The position numbers were made by a program, and so were the translations under genes. A stretch of DNA of 8,452 nucleotides, taken from an uncultured Thalassolituus sp. (GTDB taxonomy: Bacteria > Pseudomonadota > Gammaproteobacteria > Pseudomonadales > Oceanobacteraceae). Below are positions 1 to 7,083 of this stretch, one piece after another. The DNA lies in NCBI GenBank assembly GCA_913054055.1, contig CAJXIT010000145.1, positions 1 to 8,452 of the forward strand, given 5' to 3'. The first letter of the stretch is position 1. Each line of letters begins with the position of its first letter. Under the pieces are notes generated by a model. The model had not been told where the DNA came from, did no database searches, and saw only the letters and a list, made by a program, of their open reading frames with translations.

Positions 1-92
1 AGGTCAAGCCCTTATTTATGCTTTTTTTAAATTTTTCAATCACTTACGTGATATAACCCGCTCATCCGCAATTTGCTGGTTAAACGGTGCGT

Positions 93-815
93 TTAGTCTT
101 CATTAACCTGACGGGTTAATTCATCAATGCTCACGTGGCGTACATCCTTACCCTTAACAAGGTAAATCACGCTTTCTGCTATGTTACGAGCATGGTCACC
201 GATGCGCTCTAAGGCACGCAGAGACCAAATGATGTTCATAACACGCTTGATTGAGCGAGGGTCTTCCATCATGAAGGTGATCAGCTCACGCATGGCGCTT
301 TCGTACTCACGGTCCACGTCTTTGTCTTCTTGAGCCACTGCAAGGGCAGTGTCCACGTCTAAACGAGCAAAGGCAGTTAATGATTCTTGAGTCATGCGTC
401 GCACACGATCACCAATGTGACGAATTTCTACGTAACCACGGGGGGCTTCACCTTCTTCACATAACATCATGGCTAATTTAGCGATTTTGGCGCTTTCGTC
501 ACCAATGCGTTCTAGATCGGCAACGGCTTTGCTCACGGCAATCACTAAACGTAAGTCAGACGCAGCAGGTTGGCGACGGGCGATGATGCGAGTGCATTCT
601 TCATCGATGTCGATTTCCATTTGGTTGATCTTTTTATCAGTGGCGCGCACGTTAACGGCTAGCTCGCTGTCGGCATCAATTAATGATTTGATGCTGTCGC
701 CCACTTGGCGCTCTACTAAACCGCCCATTTCTAGTAAGTGGTTTTTTACATGCTCTAGTTCGTCATTGAACTGCTGGCTAATGTGATGCGAATGCGCGTC
801 TGTTGTTAAGTCCAT
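93..815 (-). CDS. phoU: PhoU, phosphate signalling regulator
   Basis: PhoU is a cytoplasmic negative regulator that links the Pst transporter to the PhoR/PhoB two-component system. It keeps the Pho regulon off when phosphate is plentiful and restrains uptake. The 240-residue product is about the length of E. coli PhoU (241). It shows the two repeated three-helix PhoU domains, each with the family's metal-site signature: ERIGDE at residues 102-107 and ERIGDH at 203-208. A conserved RRQPAASDLRL stretch lies near residues 80-90. The ATG is preceded by AGGGG (821-825 on the complement) at a good distance. It is the last gene of the pst operon, 127 nt after pstB, and ends in TAA. The family assignment is near certain; the regulatory role rests on knowledge of the family. 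Confidence 0.97.
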   Translation of the reverse strand: MDLTTDAHSHHISQQFNDELEHVKNHLLEMGGLVERQVGDSIKSLIDADSELAVNVRATDKKINQMEIDIDEECTRIIARRQPAASDLRLVIAVSKAVADLERIGDESAKIAKLAMMLCEEGEAPRGYVEIRHIGDRVRRMTQESLTAFARLDVDTALAVAQEDKDVDREYESAMRELITFMMEDPRSIKRVMNIIWSLRALERIGDHARNIAESVIYLVKGKDVRHVSIDELTRQVNED

Positions 816-895
816 GTGTTACCCCTGCCAAATTCTTTCTTTTGGTCTATTCGACCTTGTTTCATTCATCTACAGCTGTTGAATGTGTTTTTTTT

Positions 896-919
896 GGAGG
901 TCGCGTGCAAGCACCCTCC
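896..919 (-). other. Imperfect stem-loop between pstB and phoU
   Basis: The outer arms GGAGG (896-900) and CCTCC (915-919) enclose an inner GTGC/GCAC pair (905-908 and 911-914), with four unpaired bases on one side. In the direction of transcription the stem is followed by eight A residues (complement of the T-run at 888-895), not by T, so it is not a Rho-independent terminator of the pst operon. It may be an mRNA processing or stability element, or chance. I see nothing else supportable in the 816-942 gap apart from the phoU ribosome binding site. Confidence 0.3.
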
Positions 920-942
920 TACAATTCTTATCAAGCTCAGTG

Positions 943-1782
943 CTAGCCGTAGCGACCTGTAATATAGTCTTCGGTTTGCTTCTTGGTCGGATTGGTAAAT
1001 AACTGATCCGTATCACCAAATTCAATCATGTCACCCATATACATAAAGGCAGTGTAATCACTTACTCGTGCTGCTTGCTGCATGTTGTGAGTAACGATGG
1101 CAATGGTGAAGTCATTTTTTAACTCGTGAATCAGCTCTTCAATTTTTAATGTTGAGATTGGGTCCAACGCAGAAGCCGGTTCATCTAATAGCAGTACTTC
1201 AGGTTTTACTGCGATGGTGCGAGCGATCACAAGACGCTGCTGCTGACCACCAGACATGCCTAATGCACTTTCGTGTAAACGGTCTTTAACTTCTTCCCAT
1301 AATGCAGCGCTTTTTAGTGCCCACTCTACGGTTTCGTCAATTTGACGCTTTTTCTTAATACCTTGAATACGCAAACCATAGGCCACATTTTCATAAATGC
1401 TTTTAGGGAATGGGTTTGGCTTTTGGAATACCATGCCCACACGGCGACGTAATTCAGCAACATCGACGCTTTTTTCATAAATGTTTTGATCGTCTAATAA
1501 AATTTGGCCTTTGATTTCACAACCATCAACCAAGTCATTCATACGGTTAAAGCAACGCAATAATGTTGATTTACCACAACCCGATGGGCCAATGAATGCA
1601 GTTACACGCTTTTTAGGAATGATCATATCGATCCCATGTAGCGCTTCTTTTTCGCCATAGCTTAAACGTAAATCTTTTACGGTTAGCGCTGGGATCTCGC
1701 TGGCCAAATCCAGGTGACGTGTTTCACGTCCCATATTCGACATGTCGATGCTACGGCATTTTTTTTCTGCTGTATCGTTCAT
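943..1782 (-). CDS. pstB: PstB, phosphate ABC transporter ATPase
   Basis: PstB is the cytoplasmic nucleotide-binding subunit; a dimer hydrolyses ATP to drive phosphate import through PstC and PstA. All ABC motifs are present in order: Walker A GPSGCGKST (residues 65-73), Q-loop Q120 in MVFQKPNPFP, signature MSGGQQQR (176-183), Walker B VLLLDEP (196-202), D-loop SALD (204-207) and switch histidine H232 in THNMQQ. The C-terminus QTEDYITGRYG is characteristic of PstB and matches the E. coli protein. At 279 residues it is about 20 longer than E. coli PstB (257), because of an extra polar N-terminal leader before the ABC domain at about residue 31. The first ATG has only a weak AGAAG upstream; in-frame Met14 and Met17 lack a better site, so the longer form is kept. 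The signature begins with Met rather than the common Leu, a conservative change. Confidence 0.97.
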   Translation of the reverse strand: MNDTAEKKCRSIDMSNMGRETRHLDLASEIPALTVKDLRLSYGEKEALHGIDMIIPKKRVTAFIGPSGCGKSTLLRCFNRMNDLVDGCEIKGQILLDDQNIYEKSVDVAELRRRVGMVFQKPNPFPKSIYENVAYGLRIQGIKKKRQIDETVEWALKSAALWEEVKDRLHESALGMSGGQQQRLVIARTIAVKPEVLLLDEPASALDPISTLKIEELIHELKNDFTIAIVTHNMQQAARVSDYTAFMYMGDMIEFGDTDQLFTNPTKKQTEDYITGRYG

Positions 1783-1814
1783 ATTTATGTCTTCTATATT
1801 CTTTAATTTTATTT

Positions 1815-1838
1815 GGCTGCTAACTTTTTATAGCAGCC
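1815..1838. repeat. Perfect 8-bp-arm inverted repeat upstream of pstB
   Basis: GGCTGCTA (1815-1822) pairs perfectly with TAGCAGCC (1831-1838) across an 8-nt AT-rich loop. It lies in the pstA-pstB gap, 33 nt before the pstB start. In pst transcription it is followed by A-rich sequence, so it is not a classical terminator of the operon. Read on the plus strand it is followed by TTTAATTCTTT, a weak terminator-like tail, but no gene there would use it. An intercistronic mRNA structure is the simplest reading. Confidence 0.6.
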
Positions 1839-1874
1839 TTTAATTCTTTCTCAGGATCAACTTAGACAACCCTG

Positions 1875-1927
1875 AAGAGCATCGCTCTTTGCCATCCATG
1901 GCACCGCGATGTTAGTACATCCTGTAC
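1875..1927. repeat. Cluster of three short hairpin modules after pstA
   Basis: Three small perfect inverted repeats follow one another: AAGAGC-atc-GCTCTT (1875-1889), GCCAT-cc-ATGGC (1891-1902) and GTACA-tcc-TGTAC (1915-1927). Read on the plus strand, each has CATC at the turn. The last abuts the pstA stop codon. An overlapping alternative pairing is GATGT (1908-1912) with ACATC (1917-1921). No T-tract follows in the operon's direction. Such serial mini-hairpins are typical of dispersed intergenic repeats in marine Gammaproteobacteria; that this is one is inference from layout, since no second copy occurs in the window. Confidence 0.5.
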
Positions 1928-1928
1928 G

Positions 1929-3605
1929 TCACATTTCTAATGCTTTGTATTTTTCACGTAGGTGGTTACGGATCGCAATGGCTGACAAGTTTAATAATGC
2001 GATTACCAACACCAGTAAGAAGGCGGTTGCATATACTAACGGACGAGCCGCTTCTACGTTTGGACTTTGGAAGCCAACATCATAAATGTGGAAACCAAGG
2101 TGCATGAATTTTTGATCTAGGTGTAAAAACGGGTAGTTAGTATCAAGCGGTAAACTTGGCGCCAACTTAACCACACCAACCAACATAAGCGGTGCCACTT
2201 CACCGGCTGCACGAGCAACGGCTAGGATCACACCTGTCATCATGGCAGGGCTCGCCATTGGCAGAATCACTTTTGTTAAGGTTTCCCATTTAGTGGCGCC
2301 TAACGCAAGAGAGCCTTCACGAATCATTCTTGGAATGCGGGCTAAGCCTTCTTCGGTGGCAACGATTACCACTGGCAAGGTTAATAGCGCTAATGTAATG
2401 GATGCCCACATCAAACCTGAGGTACCAAAAGTGGGTGCCGGTAAGGCTTCAGGGAAAAACAATTCATCGATTGTGCCACCCAAAAAGTAAACAAAGAAAC
2501 CCAAACCAAATACACCGTATACAATAGACGGAACACCAGCCAAGTTGTTTACCGCCACACGAATCACGTTTGTCACAAAACCCTGTTTGGCATATTCACG
2601 CAGATAAACCGCAGCCACTACGCCTAAAGGTGTCACCATAATCGCCATTAAAATAACCATTAATACGGTACCAAAAATGGCTGGGAATACGCCCCCTTCG
2701 GTGTTGGCTTCACGAGGGTCATCCCCTAAAAACTCACCCATTTTTGAAAAGTAGTGAGCAATCTTCTCAGCTATGCTCATACTATTTGGACGGAAAGCTC
2801 GCACCACTTCTGAAATATGAATCTCAACAACCTGACCGCCCATTTCTTTGGCAGTAAAGTGATCGCGCTTTAAGTCTGTATAAAGTTTGCTTAACGTGAC
2901 TTGGTGAACTTCGTATTCTTTGTTTAGCTCAGCACGGCGTTCTACAAAATCTTGTTTACGGGCATCGGTTAATTCGTCTTCCAGTTCATAAGCGCGTTCT
3001 TTTAAACGAAGGCGCTCAAGTTCATAGTTAATGCTGCCAATTTCACCCTTTTGAATATCCATAATGGATTCATGAATATCCAATGCACGTGAAACTAAAG
3101 ACTGAAAGTGCTGCCACGCTTTTTCATCGTCTTGCGCCACATCCGCTACCAAGTCATGGCCTTCATAAACTTTATCTAGGTAACCATAAAAGTTACCCCA
3201 CTCACGGCGCTCAACGGCCATGGCTTTTTCTGGATAGGTTTTATTTGAAAGATGGTGATCAAGTACCCAGCGGAAGTCACCGCCGTATACATCACGGTTA
3301 CCCACTTTTATCAAGATACGCTCAGCTTCTTCAGCGTCGTCTTTGGTTTTTAAACCAATGGCTTTTAGCTGAATCGCACTGACCATTTCGGAATCACTCA
3401 CTTGACCCAATACTTTTGAAGGCTCATTGCCTGGCAAGGTATATTCCGCGGCCATAATTTCACCAGGCCAAAAGTGCACAAGACCTTTTGCGGCGATGAA
3501 CCCAATTAATCCAATTACCATGATGATACTGATGGCAACTGCACCGGCGTTTAACCAAATAAATGGTGAGCCGGATTTAACCCATTCTTTAAACGATACA
3601 TTCAT
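1929..3605 (-). CDS. pstA: PstA, phosphate ABC transporter permease (long form)
   Basis: PstA is an inner-membrane permease that forms the phosphate channel with PstC. One membrane segment lies near residues 20-43. A large hydrophilic section of about 260 residues follows, then the permease core with further membrane segments from about residue 308. The core holds the EAA-type loop that contacts PstB (about 418-449, containing EGSLALGATKWE) and the family's NYPFLHLDQ loop near 490. The insert, absent from the much shorter E. coli PstA (about 296 residues), should be periplasmic and contains a charged heptad-like stretch near 180-248 that reads as a coiled coil. The start is placed at the second of two close ATGs. 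The only Shine-Dalgarno, AGGGA at 3615-3619, is 9 nt from it but only 3 nt from the ATG at 3609-3611, which would add two residues. The stop is TGA. The gene is probably translationally coupled to pstC. Confidence 0.95.
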   Translation of the reverse strand: MNVSFKEWVKSGSPFIWLNAGAVAISIIMVIGLIGFIAAKGLVHFWPGEIMAAEYTLPGNEPSKVLGQVSDSEMVSAIQLKAIGLKTKDDAEEAERILIKVGNRDVYGGDFRWVLDHHLSNKTYPEKAMAVERREWGNFYGYLDKVYEGHDLVADVAQDDEKAWQHFQSLVSRALDIHESIMDIQKGEIGSINYELERLRLKERAYELEDELTDARKQDFVERRAELNKEYEVHQVTLSKLYTDLKRDHFTAKEMGGQVVEIHISEVVRAFRPNSMSIAEKIAHYFSKMGEFLGDDPREANTEGGVFPAIFGTVLMVILMAIMVTPLGVVAAVYLREYAKQGFVTNVIRVAVNNLAGVPSIVYGVFGLGFFVYFLGGTIDELFFPEALPAPTFGTSGLMWASITLALLTLPVVIVATEEGLARIPRMIREGSLALGATKWETLTKVILPMASPAMMTGVILAVARAAGEVAPLMLVGVVKLAPSLPLDTNYPFLHLDQKFMHLGFHIYDVGFQSPNVEAARPLVYATAFLLVLVIALLNLSAIAIRNHLREKYKALEM

Positions 3606-3614
3606 AATCATAAT

Positions 3615-3619
3615 TCCCT
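3615..3619 (-). promoter_or_regulatory. pstA ribosome binding site overlapping the pstC stop
   Basis: AGGGA on the minus strand shares its first two bases with the TAG stop of pstC. Its spacing (9 nt to the ATG at 3603-3605, 3 nt to the ATG at 3609-3611) favours the inner start for pstA. The overlap suggests ribosomes ending pstC re-initiate on pstA, giving equal amounts of the two permeases. Confidence 0.65.
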
Positions 3620-5864
3620 ACAACTGGCCGTACTTGGTTCGTAGACGTTGTCTAACGGTTTCAGCTGCGGTGTTAAACACAAAAGTAAATAAGAACAATA
3701 CAAAACCGGTTAAGAATAATATGCGGTAATGGGTACTGCCTACTTCGGATTCAGGTATTTCTACTGCAATGTTGGCAGCCAGTGTTCTCATGCCTTCAAA
3801 GATATTGATGTCGGTGATGGGGGTGTTACCCGTTGCCATTAATACAATCATGGTTTCACCTACGGCACGACCTAAGCCAATCATTAAGGCCGAGAAAATA
3901 CCCGGGCTGGCTGTTGGTAAAACCACTTTAATCATGGTTTGCCATGGGGTAGCGCCTAACGCTAATGAACCATAGCTTAAAGATTTTGGCACACTGAAGA
4001 TGGCGTCTTCTGCAATGGAGAAAATGGTTGGGATAACCGCGAAACCCATGGCTAGACCCACAATTAACGCGTTACGCTGCGAGAAATCGACCCCTAAATC
4101 GTTATTTAACCAGTCCACCATAGAGCCACCAAAAAACAACACTTCTAAGTTGGGGCTTACTTCAATGGCAAACCAAGCGGATAAAATAATCACTGGAATC
4201 AGAGGCAAAACATCCCAACCCTCTGGCAAGATGTGGCGAATTTTCGCGGGCAAGTTTGCCCAGGTATATCCAAAGGCCAACATGGCCACTGGCATGACAA
4301 TTAAGACGGCAAATATGCCTAATAAATTGTTTTCAATAAATGGGGCCAATGCCAAACCGGCTAAGAAACCTAAGATAACCGTTGGTAAGGCTTCCATTAA
4401 TTCGATAATCGGCTTTACTTTTCTGCGCATGGCTGGTGCCATGAAGTAAGCCGTGTACACTGCACCGGCAATGGCCAATGGTGCAGCTAATAACATAGCG
4501 TAGAACGCGCCTTTTAACGTGCCGAACGCTAACGGTACTAATGAGTATTTTGGTTCAAAATCGTTTGATGATGCCGAACTCTGCCAAGTGTAATCGGCAT
4601 CGTTGTAGCCTTCGTACCATACTTCATCCCACATGGATGCCCATGAAATCTCAGGGTGCTCGTTGTCTACTTTAAAGTGGGTGATTTTGCCGTTTGTTTC
4701 CACTAACAAATCTTTTGCACGTGGGCTAACGCTTAGGTTTAAGATTTCACCATCAACCAGTTTTTCATTTAATAGGGTGCGATGGGCGGTGCTGTGATAA
4801 ATGGCAACTTGACCATTTTCTCCTGCAGTGAAGAATCCTTTGCGGCGTTGCTCTGTTGCAATGGCTTGAATCGGGCCATGAGCCATTTCAAACTGGCGAA
4901 CATTGCGTAAGCGCCATTCACCTTCTTGATTACGCGCCATGAAGCGTTGGCTAACCACGCCTTGATCGTTACCAATCAATAATGAGTTTTCACCCAGAAG
5001 TAAGCTCATTTTAGTGATGGTGCCCACTTCATCTAGGGTCACGGTTTCTTCAAGAGTTTCGCTATTTGAGTTAATGACATGCAATAGACGTTGATCAGAT
5101 AGTACGAACATGAAGTTCATGGCTTGATCGATTTCTACCTGATTAATTTTGCCTGCAATATTTGGCAGAGATACAGATTCTTCTTCTAATACAATTTCTT
5201 CAGAAATGAAGTCTTCTTCTTTTAAGAAGCGCTTAACGGTTAATTGATTATTAGCATCAATGGCAGCCAACATCATGGCTTCTTCGCCATCTCTGATGGT
5301 TAGGTTGCTGATTTCGCGACCATCGTCAAACAAGCTGATGGCTTCTTCGCCATATGGGTATTCTAACCAAGGGGAAATCAATCTTTGGTCATTTGGATAC
5401 GTGACACGGTAGTTATGCTTGACTAAAAGGGCTTCGCCTTGCGAATCGGATACCGCCATCAAGCGTCCGCTGTCGGTGCTCACATCAAATGCTTTGATAT
5501 CACCAATCAAAGGCAGGTTGTGAGTTTCTAACACTTCACCGGTTTTCACTTTAAAAAAGGTCAAGGTGTTGTTTTGCTGCACACGCAGGCCCACTTCGGC
5601 TTGCTCTTCCATGCTTAACATCAGGGTTTTAGAATCTTTTGCCCCTGGTGTTTGATATTCGCCCACCTGCTCAATGTCCGCAGGCACAAACATAGGCGCT
5701 ACTTCGTACAATAAGTAGAAAAAGATCAACAGTACAGCACCTATGATGCTGATACCACCAAACGCGATTCCCCAGTTGGCGAACTTGTCTTTTAGGGCAC
5801 GGGCTTTGCGATAACGCTGCAAAGCGGGTGTATTAAAGTCTAATTTTGGCGGTGATGTTGTCAT
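3618..5864 (-). CDS. pstC: PstC, phosphate ABC transporter permease with periplasmic propeller-like domain
   Basis: PstC is the second inner-membrane permease of the phosphate importer. A cytoplasmic N-terminus rich in Arg and Lys precedes a membrane segment near residues 33-56. About 385 soluble residues follow, then the permease core from about residue 445. The EAA-type loop facing PstB lies near 618-650 (YGSLALGATPWQ), followed by the conserved GRAVGETM at 665-672. At 748 residues it is far longer than E. coli PstC (319), though long forms are known in Pseudomonas and Vibrio. The soluble insert shows about seven similar beta-rich units (near 81-111, 123-152, 187-213, 240-266, 283-310, 332-359, 374-401), suggesting a beta-propeller. 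By the topology of TM1 it should lie in the periplasm, where PstS docks. The ATG has no clear Shine-Dalgarno. The stop is TAG, followed within 12 nt by pstA. Confidence 0.95.
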   Translation of the reverse strand: MTTSPPKLDFNTPALQRYRKARALKDKFANWGIAFGGISIIGAVLLIFFYLLYEVAPMFVPADIEQVGEYQTPGAKDSKTLMLSMEEQAEVGLRVQQNNTLTFFKVKTGEVLETHNLPLIGDIKAFDVSTDSGRLMAVSDSQGEALLVKHNYRVTYPNDQRLISPWLEYPYGEEAISLFDDGREISNLTIRDGEEAMMLAAIDANNQLTVKRFLKEEDFISEEIVLEEESVSLPNIAGKINQVEIDQAMNFMFVLSDQRLLHVINSNSETLEETVTLDEVGTITKMSLLLGENSLLIGNDQGVVSQRFMARNQEGEWRLRNVRQFEMAHGPIQAIATEQRRKGFFTAGENGQVAIYHSTAHRTLLNEKLVDGEILNLSVSPRAKDLLVETNGKITHFKVDNEHPEISWASMWDEVWYEGYNDADYTWQSSASSNDFEPKYSLVPLAFGTLKGAFYAMLLAAPLAIAGAVYTAYFMAPAMRRKVKPIIELMEALPTVILGFLAGLALAPFIENNLLGIFAVLIVMPVAMLAFGYTWANLPAKIRHILPEGWDVLPLIPVIILSAWFAIEVSPNLEVLFFGGSMVDWLNNDLGVDFSQRNALIVGLAMGFAVIPTIFSIAEDAIFSVPKSLSYGSLALGATPWQTMIKVVLPTASPGIFSALMIGLGRAVGETMIVLMATGNTPITDINIFEGMRTLAANIAVEIPESEVGSTHYRILFLTGFVLFLFTFVFNTAAETVRQRLRTKYGQL

Positions 5865-5978
5865 ATTCTATAATCTACTTCGTTCAACTTATGCTGCTAA
5901 AATTTGATTTATAAGTAACAGCATGAAACATCGCTATGTACTATTTGTTACAGTTACATTCTCATACTACAGATACAC

Positions 5979-6003
5979 GTTAGCAGGGCATTGCCCTGCT
6001 AAC
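5979..6003 (-). other. Strong stem-loop after pstS
   Basis: GTTAGCAGGGC (5979-5989) pairs perfectly with GCCCTGCTAAC (5993-6003) across a 3-nt loop. It begins 33 nt after the pstS stop codon. No T-tract follows in the direction of transcription, so it is not a typical Rho-independent terminator. A stable hairpin here fits the known pattern in which pstS mRNA, needed in excess over the membrane subunits, is protected at its 3' end or transcription is partly attenuated. That function is inferred. Confidence 0.65.
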
Positions 6004-6036
6004 ACTTTTTACTACCTGAAGTTTGGGGATTCTAAA

Positions 6037-7005
6037 TTAAAGACCCAACTTCTTCATTGTTTTCTTAACAACTTTTGCAGGTAATGGAATATAACCGTCT
6101 TTCGCTACAATGCCTTGACCTTGTTGAGAAAGAATCATTTTCACAAATTCACGCTCAAGCGGCAGTAAATCACTGTTAGGCTTCTTGTTTACGTAAACAA
6201 ATAAGAAGCGAGATAGAGGGTAAGTGCCTTTTACAGCGTTTTCAGGTGTAGCATCAATGTACTGACCGCCTTTCTTAGATAAAGGCACCGCACGCACACT
6301 TGAAGTTTTGTAACCCATACCTGAGTAGCCAACACCGTTAACAGATGCTGAGATGGCTTGTACAACAGACGCTGAACCAGGCTGTTCTTTCACAGTGTTT
6401 TTGAAGTCACCTTTACATAGGCCTTTTTTCTTGAAGTAACCGTAAGTACCGGATACTGAGTTACGACCGTAAAGTTCTACTTTTTTACCGCTCCAAGCAC
6501 CCGTTAGGCCTGCATCGCCCCAAGTATTAATGGCTTTAGCCGCGCCACATTTACGAGTTGTAGAGAAAATCGCATCAACTTCTTTAATGGTAAGGCCCTT
6601 GATTGGGTTATCTTTGTTTACGAATACCGCTAGAGCATCAATAGCAACAGGTACAGGGGTTGGCTTGTAACCGAATTTGTTTTCAAACGCTTCGATTTCT
6701 TTATCTTTCATCTTACGGCTCATAGGGCCTAAGTTAGACGTACCTTCAGTCAGTGCTGGCGGCGCAGTAGATGAACCCGCTGCTTGGATCTGTATGTTTA
6801 CGTTAGGGTACTGACGCTTAAACTCTTCAGCCCATAACGTCATCATGTTGGCCAAAGTATCAGAACCAACGCTTGATACGTTACCAGCAACACCGCTAGC
6901 TTTAGTATAAGTAGGGATCGCCTTATCAACACTAATGGCGTTTGTTGGTAGGGCTACTGCACTGGCTACTAGGCCAGCTACTGCAAAAATCTTATTCAAT
7001 TTCAT
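6037..7005 (-). CDS. pstS: PstS, periplasmic phosphate-binding protein
   Basis: PstS captures phosphate in the periplasm and hands it to PstC/PstA. The 322-residue product starts with a typical Sec signal peptide: a Lys-containing N-terminus, a hydrophobic core at about 6-19, and likely cleavage after the Ala in LPTNA at residue 23. It has no lipobox cysteine, so it is soluble rather than a lipoprotein. Phosphate-site motifs of the family are visible: SSVGSDT (44-50), GSSTAPPAL (77-85), SRKM (96-99) and RNSVSGTYGYF (181-191). The mature protein has only two cysteines, C153 and C197, which could form a disulfide. The start is well supported by GAGGAG (7012-7017 on the complement) 6 nt upstream. 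It is the promoter-proximal gene of the operon, under a Pho box, so strong induction by phosphate starvation is expected. Confidence 0.97.
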   Translation of the reverse strand: MKLNKIFAVAGLVASAVALPTNAISVDKAIPTYTKASGVAGNVSSVGSDTLANMMTLWAEEFKRQYPNVNIQIQAAGSSTAPPALTEGTSNLGPMSRKMKDKEIEAFENKFGYKPTPVPVAIDALAVFVNKDNPIKGLTIKEVDAIFSTTRKCGAAKAINTWGDAGLTGAWSGKKVELYGRNSVSGTYGYFKKKGLCKGDFKNTVKEQPGSASVVQAISASVNGVGYSGMGYKTSSVRAVPLSKKGGQYIDATPENAVKGTYPLSRFLFVYVNKKPNSDLLPLEREFVKMILSQQGQGIVAKDGYIPLPAKVVKKTMKKLGL

Positions 7006-7049
7006 CTTATTCTCCTCAGAGAGTGAGCTTAATCATTTCAACGGCGACC

Positions 7050-7055
7050 AATATA
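7050..7055 (-). promoter_or_regulatory. -10 element of the pst operon promoter
   Basis: TATATT on the minus strand matches five of six bases of the sigma70 -10 consensus. It starts 10 nt after the end of the Pho box, the spacing expected where PhoB replaces -35 contacts. It predicts transcription starting near 7043 and a leader of about 37 nt before the pstS ATG. Confidence 0.75.
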
Positions 7056-7065
7056 TTTCATAAAT

Positions 7066-7083
7066 ATGACAGTTATATTACAG
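7066..7083 (-). promoter_or_regulatory. Pho box (PhoB binding site) for pstSCAB-phoU
   Basis: Read on the minus strand, two 7-mers, CTGTAAT (7077-7083) and CTGTCAT (7066-7072), are separated by ATAA. They are direct repeats with the 11-bp period of the PhoB site, whose E. coli repeat is CTGTCAT; 13 of 14 repeat bases match. Together with its place upstream of a -10 and pstS, this is a confident call. A flanking 7-mer at 7055-7061 keeps only four of seven consensus bases and is probably not a further full site. Confidence 0.9.

Noticed and set aside
39..52. ATCAC-TTAC-GTGAT inverted repeat downstream of phoU as an operon terminator
   Set aside because: The stem is only 5 bp, and in the operon's direction it is followed by A-rich sequence rather than a T-tract.
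2..106. Plus-strand frame open from the window edge, possibly the tail of a neighbouring gene
   Set aside because: About 34 codons with no recognisable motif, overlapping the end of phoU; it cannot be supported.
469..786. Plus-strand open frame of 105 codons opposite phoU
   Set aside because: It lies wholly inside the well-supported phoU gene on the other strand, and its Ser/Leu/Met-rich product has no recognisable domain.
876..920. Strong AGGAGG (minus strand, 915-920) as the start of a small gene before phoU
   Set aside because: No ATG follows at a usable distance; the only option is a TTG giving about 14 residues, and the bases belong to the imperfect hairpin.
2242..3729. Several plus-strand open frames opposite pstA and the end of pstC
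   Set aside because: They are antisense to conserved permease sequence, have no recognisable motifs, and have no promoter or ribosome site I can support.
4000..4449. Plus-strand open frame of 149 codons opposite pstC
   Set aside because: It is antisense to the conserved PstC permease core; its composition is that of a reverse-strand shadow and it has no ribosome site or family resemblance.
4769..4975. Minus-strand 68-codon frame inside pstC
   Set aside because: It overlaps pstC in another frame with no independent start signal.
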